Shown here: positions 57,966 through 64,000 of the stretch, one piece after another
How positions within the stretch are numbered: the first letter of the stretch is position 1
How the letters are laid out: every line of letters begins with the position of its first letter
From: Sweltsa coloradensis
Taxonomy: Eukaryota > Arthropoda > Insecta > Plecoptera > Chloroperlidae
NCBI GenBank assembly: GCA_024449915.1
Contig: JAMZAV010001813.1
Span: 62,001 to 126,000 of the forward strand
Length of the DNA stretch: 64,000 bases
Direction of reading: 5' to 3'
The notes under the pieces: model-generated
What the model was told of the DNA's origin: nothing
The model's database searches: none
Seen by the model: only the letters and a program-made list of their open reading frames with translations
Position numbers and translations under genes: made by a program

Positions 57966-58079
57966 GATGATGTTTTGCACCGTATCCTATTTTCTATTTT
58001 CTACTTTTCTGTTTCATCGCGATATGATATTGATAATGATATGACATGATATGATATGATATCATTTAATACAATATTC
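57966..58079. repeat. (GATAT)n microsatellite-like stretch
   Basis: GATATGATATTGATAATGATATGACATGATATG-type units occur at about 58020-58065. It is a short low-complexity run. Confidence 0.6.
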
Positions 58080-58195
58080 AGAAGTTAAAAAACCCATCCC
58101 GATCGGGGTTCGAACCCTAGTCTCCCACATTCCAGGAAGCGCCTAGCCAACTAGACCACTGAGACGGTAACTATTTAACTTCTGAATTGTAGTTG
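58080..58195 (-). mobile_element. tRNA-like SINE head between inverted TTCAGAAGTTAAA
   Basis: The minus strand has CAGTGGTCTAGTTGGCTAGG (A box), a degenerate anticodon arm and B box GGGTTCGAACCCC. It is flanked by TTCAGAAGTTAAA and its reverse complement. The acceptor arms do not pair, which speaks against a tRNA gene. The CAGAAGTT...AACTTCTG motif also follows the head of the Gly-type SINE. Confidence 0.6.
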
Positions 58196-58835
58196 CATTA
58201 TAGATCTGAATGGGTGGTAGGTCGTATGCGTGTTTGTATAAGACCAGCCAAACATGCATTGGCACTCTTGATGGTGTAGACATCAATCGTTTTGAGTGAA
58301 ATGGGCGAGAAAAGTAATGTTTTTCATCTAGACCAATATAATCATTATTTCAAATATCAGAAAGGTAATGGTTAAAGCATTAAACCCACAAAGCAAACCT
58401 CAATACATAATTCACCATCCACGAAGCTGTAAAGCGTTCAAGATAAACATTGGAAATCTATAATATCGTGATAAGAAAGCAAAGATTAGAGGTAGAGCCT
58501 TCCGGCCGGATACAAATAACACGCTAAAATACTCAAGAGGTGAATATACACAATGGATATATATTAGATTATTAAACACTGTATTTGTTCATTGTTGCCA
58601 ATATTTGTAGGCAGGAAAACACACAAATGAATGCTGTGATCTTCGACGTGCAATTCTAGACGTCAAATATCAGGCATTGAATAGTTCCCAAATTGCCAAG
58701 TATAGGTTCCTAATGGTGTATCTGCGAAGTAGGCCTAAAACACATTTAGTTTCAATTCTGGAAAATGTACTTTCTACATTTTTATTTAATAGCATAATTT
58801 AAATCGTTGTATTTATAAGTATACATTTTCTGTCA

Positions 58836-59670
58836 ATCCGTCTGTCCGTCCGTATGTGCGTGTACGTGTCACGTCCCACGATAAAAACCGAACACGACGT
58901 CCGATTGGGATGCGATTTTTGTTGGCATTGTGCCTGTCAACAAAGATAATACAGAATTGTTTTACTACCTTGGTGATAAGGGGGGAGTAGCTTAAGGGGA
59001 ACCCCTAGACCTAAAAATGATTTCTAAAGGATGCAGTAAATACGTCTAAAAAGTCAGTATAATAAAAAAGAGAGCATGTTATTTTTTGGAAACAAAAATG
59101 CTGGGACATAACCTCAGAATCAACAATTATATTCAAATACCCCGAATCAATCCAGCTAGTTCAAAATTTAGTTTTGAGCAGCGGTGTTTTGTATTTTGTG
59201 TAAATACTTTTTTTTATCTGCAACCCAAATAAATATGTGACACTGGTTGTCTGTAGTTTCTGGCGTTGCACGATTTTTTTTCGTTAAACGGTACAAAATT
59301 TGAAATTGTACCGACGGGCGAAAAAATCGTGCAACGCAAGAAACTATAGAAAACCATTAATCCTTTTATTTAGGTGAATAGATAAAGAAGTGTAGAAACA
59401 ATATACAAAAAAAAACGCTGTTTAAAATTCAATTTTGAACTAGCTGGATTGATTTGGTCAATTTGAATTTAATTATTGATTCTGAGGAAGTCCGGTCAAA
59501 AAAATCCTAAAATAATCTGCTCTTTTATTATGTCCATTCTTACTTTTCAGACGTCTTTAATGCATTTTTGAGAAATCATATTTAGGTCCAGGGATTCCCC
59601 TTAAGCTAGTTGCGCAGTAAGTTATGACAAGTTATGACCCGGCACCTCCACCATTTTGAATGAGCCAGAA
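58836..59670 (+). repeat. GTCC-run repeat copy interrupted by a foldback element
   Basis: The left part 58836-58991 runs CTGTCCGTCCGTATGTGCG to GGGGGGAGTAG, and the right part 59605-59670 continues ACCCGGCACCTCCACC. In the unbroken copies (25662, 40925) these parts are close together. The insert is the element at 58996-59600. Confidence 0.75.
58996..59600. mobile_element. Long foldback element flanked by TTAA, 605 bp
   Basis: TTAA flanks both ends. The ends GGGGAACCCCTAGACC and GGTCCAGGGATTCCCC pair with two mismatches. The arms continue (ATGATTTCT, AGACGTCTTT-type, AGAGAGC, GCTAGTTCAAAATT, AAACGCTG words) to a centre near 59300 (ACGGTACAAAATTTG). TTAA target sites are the mark of piggyBac-type elements. 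It has no transposase. Confidence 0.8.
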
Positions 59671-62600
59671 AAAAGATGAACGCAAGGCGAATTATTTCAC
59701 GTTTGTATTCTTCTTCGACTACGTTGATTGAGTAGCTTCACTCCCTCTTGAGAGAACTCCCGTAGTCCCGTAACCGTGCTTGTTTCAAATAAATCGAGAC
59801 TGTCTAAGTGGTAGGAATATTAAATTATAAACTCTCGTTCAACTAAATATATTGTCATTTTAATATTGCAAATGGTATCTTTGGCTTCTGATACGCATTA
59901 ATATTATTGTTCGCAAATTTATTACAAGCGACGTTTTGTTAGAATCGTTCTATAAATAATTTCGATATAAAATAAAGAAAAAGAACGAGTTTATATGTTT
60001 TGTTTTATAAGTTTCTTAGTTTAGTTACTTAGATGACTAATTTATTAAACCATTAGGCTTACGTAATTTATAAAATGGTATTAGACAATATTTCCATTCT
60101 GTTGTAAATTTAAAGCCAATTTAATGAAACCACAATAAATTAACGACTTATTCTTCAAAAGTGAAAATTTTAAGACAACACACAACATTTGCGAGTTTAC
60201 TAACATTAAAAACAATTTAGAAAATCGACTTATAACATGTTCGCATTCTTTTCATCCCAAGTAAACAGTAATACATGTCGAGCAACGAATTTTCTGATTA
60301 CGCGTCAATCCCTCTGTCAATTTGCGCCTCCATTGGGGCTTCGTGTTAACTGAGTCGCGAAGAATCGGGTCGAGGAAACCCTGATTGTTATTGTGTAGAG
60401 TGTAGGCGTCACGACTTGCCTCGAGGGGTAGAGAGGAACTGCCTTAGTGTCCGACAAACACAGGCGAATAATTGAATATGATGACTGTTGGTTTGATGAG
60501 TGTACACATTACAAGGTTCGTGCATTAGTCGTTCAAATATAGAGCAGGGCTAAAAGACATTAATTGATTATTGCGACGATGAGGAGACTGTCGAGGGGCT
60601 AATGGATTGCTGTTGTATTCGTCGTCAGAGTTGAGCCATAAAGTGAAAAGTAATGTTATACTTGTTAAGAGGATGCTATAGATAGGTTGTGACTATAGCG
60701 GCAACTTGGGAAAACACGGACAAAAATAAATATTAGAACGCCTACGGCCTAGCACAGGAAATTAAATTAACTCATTTGTAATGTAGTCCTACTGATAATT
60801 CGACAAGTAAAAAATCAAATTAATTAATTTTATAGACACAAAAAATTTATCATTGGTATAAAATAACGAAAGTATATAAATATTTTCTTGAACTATCATT
60901 ATTTTCATAAACAGTAACATTATTCTGATAGCCCGTACAGTAAAGTACCACAAGGATACTAAACTAAAAGCAAGCAAGCAATCTATCTGTCTATGTATCT
61001 ATCAATCGATCAATCTCGAATGCTCCTTCTTAATTAACGACGCATTAATAACTTCAATACTTGCACAGATAGGCAACGCTTTCTCAAAGAAACTCTCAGC
61101 ATGTGAGGTCTGCAATATTCTGTTTCTCATCCAATTTTCTCGACTATCCAAGGATAAATTGGTCAAAGAAAAACAATATACCTGTCATGAGCTTCGTCTC
61201 TTGAGAGCTTATTATATCGAGTGGGCCTATACTAGCCATGATACCTCCAGACAAACTAATCATTCCTAGGAAAGGAAGTTCCAACTTCCAACATATGCTA
61301 GGTTTATCATTGCATTAACTATCGTAGAACCCAATAGTACTTACAACCTCGCTTACAACATGCGTTATTATCTACAGAGAATACCAATTATAAAAAGGTT
61401 ACGTTTATATTAAGTTATTATCAGCATAATAACATTAACAAGACTGTAATAACCTTGGTAAATTGCTAAGAATAGCGCGCGGTGGATGAGACGTCGCTTC
61501 ATCTTCTACAAAGGATTTCCGAGTTTGATTAACTCAGGAATACCTCTTTAACTAAATTACTTTTCCCGAGTTGGGAGAAGCACGATGGTTTTCAATTTCT
61601 TTAAGATAAAAAAATATGTAAGGAAAGAGTCCTCAGATAAAGTATATTCACGTATTTGAGGAAGAGGCAGGCTGGCTGCTGGCTCCATTTGGAATTCTAG
61701 ATTTGTAAGAACAGATCCAATATCCTTTTCATCTGGCTTTGATTGTTATCCACAGTCAAACTACTGACAAAAGAATCGTCACCTTTGTGCGATGGATTTG
61801 GCTGTGAGAGGAGAGTTTTGTTATTCTAGCCATTTTTGGCGTGAAGGAAACTGTCGCAAGATTGATGGTTGGACAGCATTACCACAGATAATATATTATT
61901 ACGGAGGCCATTAGGTTTGCGAAGCGTCGCAATGGTGTACATTAGAAATACATTACTTTTTACGGAGCGTAGAGCGTAGAGAAAATACACATTATATGGT
62001 GTTAGAACTGAGAATTGTGGTTAGGAAGTCGGATACGATGCAATGTGAAGATTGATTGATAATAAATCGTTGTTGTTTCCCGTCTTTCACGAATTCCCTG
62101 TCTTGAGCATGTTATGTTGAGATAGGCACATTAAAACCCGATTGGGATACGTTTAAAAAGGATGAAAGTCAAATCCCAAATCAGATTTGGATAAGAAATA
62201 TTCACTGTTTTAATGGAAGCTATAAATTAACTTAAATTAACTTAAATTAACATTCAACGAATCAGATCAATTCATCGTTATACTCCTCGTCTTTACTAAA
62301 CACCCGTCACCTCAAGAGGAGTCCACATTATAATGTACTATGAATAAGATATTACGAGTTCTATGAATGTTTGGTAATGAATTGTTTTAATGGTTCAATG
62401 TTTTAAGATGCATCGAGAAACTGTACTTCGTCAAATTATTGTTTGCATTCATTACGTTAAGATGACCGAGCCGAGTGTATGCATCTATATTCGATGTTGC
62501 TCAAGCTTAATTATTTGTGTACATCTCTGTTTGTCTCACAAGCATCTTTATTCATCTGCTTTCAAAGAGTCACGTTGAAATTGAATAATAAACATTTTAG

Positions 62601-62958
62601 TCGGCTTTTTTATTTGTCGTGCACAGAACTAAAAAACTAGTATTAAAACAACAAAAAACACAGAAAATGATACAAAATCGGTTCAAACCATTGCCCGGAA
62701 TTAAACAAGAGCCAAAGTGCCAAAGATACCAAAGTGTCAGTACAAAAATCGTGTCAGTTTGAAAAGAAATCTCGCTTCACATTTCTCTTCAGCTCCTTGC
62801 GATAAGAGAATGAACAAAATCACTTTTATTCACATGTTCCCAAGACGTAGAAAGATTCCTTACTCGCACATGTTAACACGTAGCAAGCGCGCGGGCAATT
62901 ATTTATATGGCTTACTAAGTTCACCTGGAAAAAAATATTTCATAAGAAAATTTACTTA
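59671..62958. other. AT-rich DNA, nothing recognised
   Basis: No gene, tRNA or matching repeat was found. Short TTAACTTAAA repeats occur near 62230 and a (GATA/GTCTATC)-like run near 60985. Confidence 0.5.
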
Positions 62959-63010
62959 CTAGGAAAACGCTAAAGTCCCGCCGCGTTGATGGATGAGCTT
63001 TTTTAAGTTT
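62959..63010 (-). mobile_element. Helentron/HINE 3' terminus, variant hairpin
   Basis: Minus strand: AGCTCATCCATCAACGC, a GGCGGGACTTTA loop, GCGTTTTCCTAG. The stem and CCTAG are the same as at 43580, but with a different loop and a short spacer as at 56897. The body to the right is not recognised. Confidence 0.6.
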
Positions 63011-64000
63011 TTAGTTTGGGTGAGATAAAAATGGCATTATGTTATTGATATATTGATTTATAAATTATTTTATTTAAAACGACTTAAAACTACTAAATAT
63101 AGGACGGATAGGCATAAATGTCAAAATGAACATATTCACACTATAGCCCTAATATGCTTTTCCGTTCTTGTAGAATAGACTAAAATGTTTTGTACAGTAT
63201 ATTTTTAGTCCAGGTCTAACCAAGTACAGGTTCAATTCCCGGTCGGGGGTCGGGATGGATTGTTATTTCAGCCCTTTTAACAACCTAGATCCCGGAACTA
63301 ACGTTTAAAACTAGACAGAATGATAAGTGACTACAGTTTTCTTTCGAGAAGGAATTTTCTCTAGTTTAGGAACACATTTATCTTGAAACAAATAAAAAAC
63401 GATTTAAATTACTTCTTAGGGGACGTAATTGCACGTTTTCTCAAATGTCAGTATGCTCGAGGAAGTGTGTATCGTCGTCGTTGCTCTCGCTAGGACCATT
63501 AGCACGCATCAACGGCAGTCTCTCGCAGTCACCATCATGTCTAGGCCTACGTTTCGTTGCTTGTTTGTAAATACTTCAAGAGGTTTCTCATCAATTCACT
63601 CATCATTTATTCATTCGGTCGCGTACAAAACTTGGATTAGCTAAATGAGAATTAGAGTTGTAAGTTGGTATATACACGGAACGAAATAGCTGCGACTTTC
63701 TCGTGCGATTAGGCTGAATAATTCAACATTCTTCTGCCTATCAATGATACCAATAGGCGTCGCACACGTAGCTCATTGGTAACCAAGTCGTCGTGCCGTG
63801 CGAAGTGCGGGGAAATGACTCGAGGCGTCCTTATTGATTTAAAACGAAGTTTTGACAAATATTGGCTTCTGGGCCTATCCCTGCAATGAACTAATATCAA
63901 ATTAAGTCGCCATGCTGACCTGTTGTTATAAGTGTTAAAAAATAAACACTTGGACATTCCCCTTCAACTCGCTAAAACCCCTCTGTTTGTATGTTATGTT
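63011..64000. other. Nothing clearly recognised
   Basis: A B-box-like GGTTCAATTCCCGG at about 63228 hints at a decayed SINE. No other feature was found. Confidence 0.4.

Noticed and set aside
58080..58195. tRNA gene on the minus strand
   Set aside because: A and B boxes are present but the acceptor arms do not pair and the anticodon stem is poor. It sits within inverted TTCAGAAGTTAAA and fits a SINE head better.
1..64000. CRISPR array, operon or phage-like gene cluster
   Set aside because: No evenly spaced short direct repeats and no dense coding exist; the DNA is plainly eukaryotic.

Overview
The window is animal nuclear DNA from an invertebrate with an AT-rich, repeat-laden genome. The signs are spliced GC-rich exons in AT-rich surroundings, multi-kilobase introns, LINE and tRNA-derived SINE copies, TIR and foldback elements, and Helitron-like ends. 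A few TTAGG units occur inside one foldback element; this would fit an arthropod but is too little to place the organism. Nothing bacterial or viral is seen.

Only one host gene can be supported. It lies on the + strand with three coding exons at 33919-34009, 36908-37095 and 49731-49919, and a polyadenylation signal at 50147. The splice sites are canonical and the phases agree, giving a 155-residue protein whose first 93 residues look like a DUF4485-type helical domain. Its two introns (2.9 kb and 12.6 kb) hold SINE, inverted-repeat, hAT, HINE, LINE and piggyBac-like copies.

Left part (1-33 kb): a foldback hairpin element occurs twice, 21 kb apart in inverted orientation together with its flank (1-777 and 21984-22764). 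There is a 754-bp TIR element at 4023, a G-rich TTAGG-bearing foldback at 6303, a frameshifted LINE at 11600-13790 with a tetranucleotide tail, a second LINE C-terminus at 18522, and SINE copies at 9062, 11152, 17393 and 27811. Tandem repeats lie at 4828, 29540 and 32811.

Right part (33-64 kb): besides the gene there is a set of Helentron/HINE-like non-autonomous rolling-circle elements (42967-43580, 52717-53510, 53831-54458, 55955-56897, with related ends at 21081/21085 and 62959). They have asymmetric inverted ends, a 3' AACGC...GCGTT hairpin, a CCTAG terminus, and in three copies an internal array of about 160-bp monomers in different numbers. Other items are a 720-bp hAT MITE at 38981, two long foldback elements at 47203 and 58996 (the latter inside another repeat and flanked by TTAA), a 580-bp direct repeat pair at 48816 and 57380, and an 8-copy dispersed family containing GGAC/GTCC runs. 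Long stretches in which nothing is recognised are listed as such. All repeat families were recognised by eye within this window, so their boundaries are approximate.
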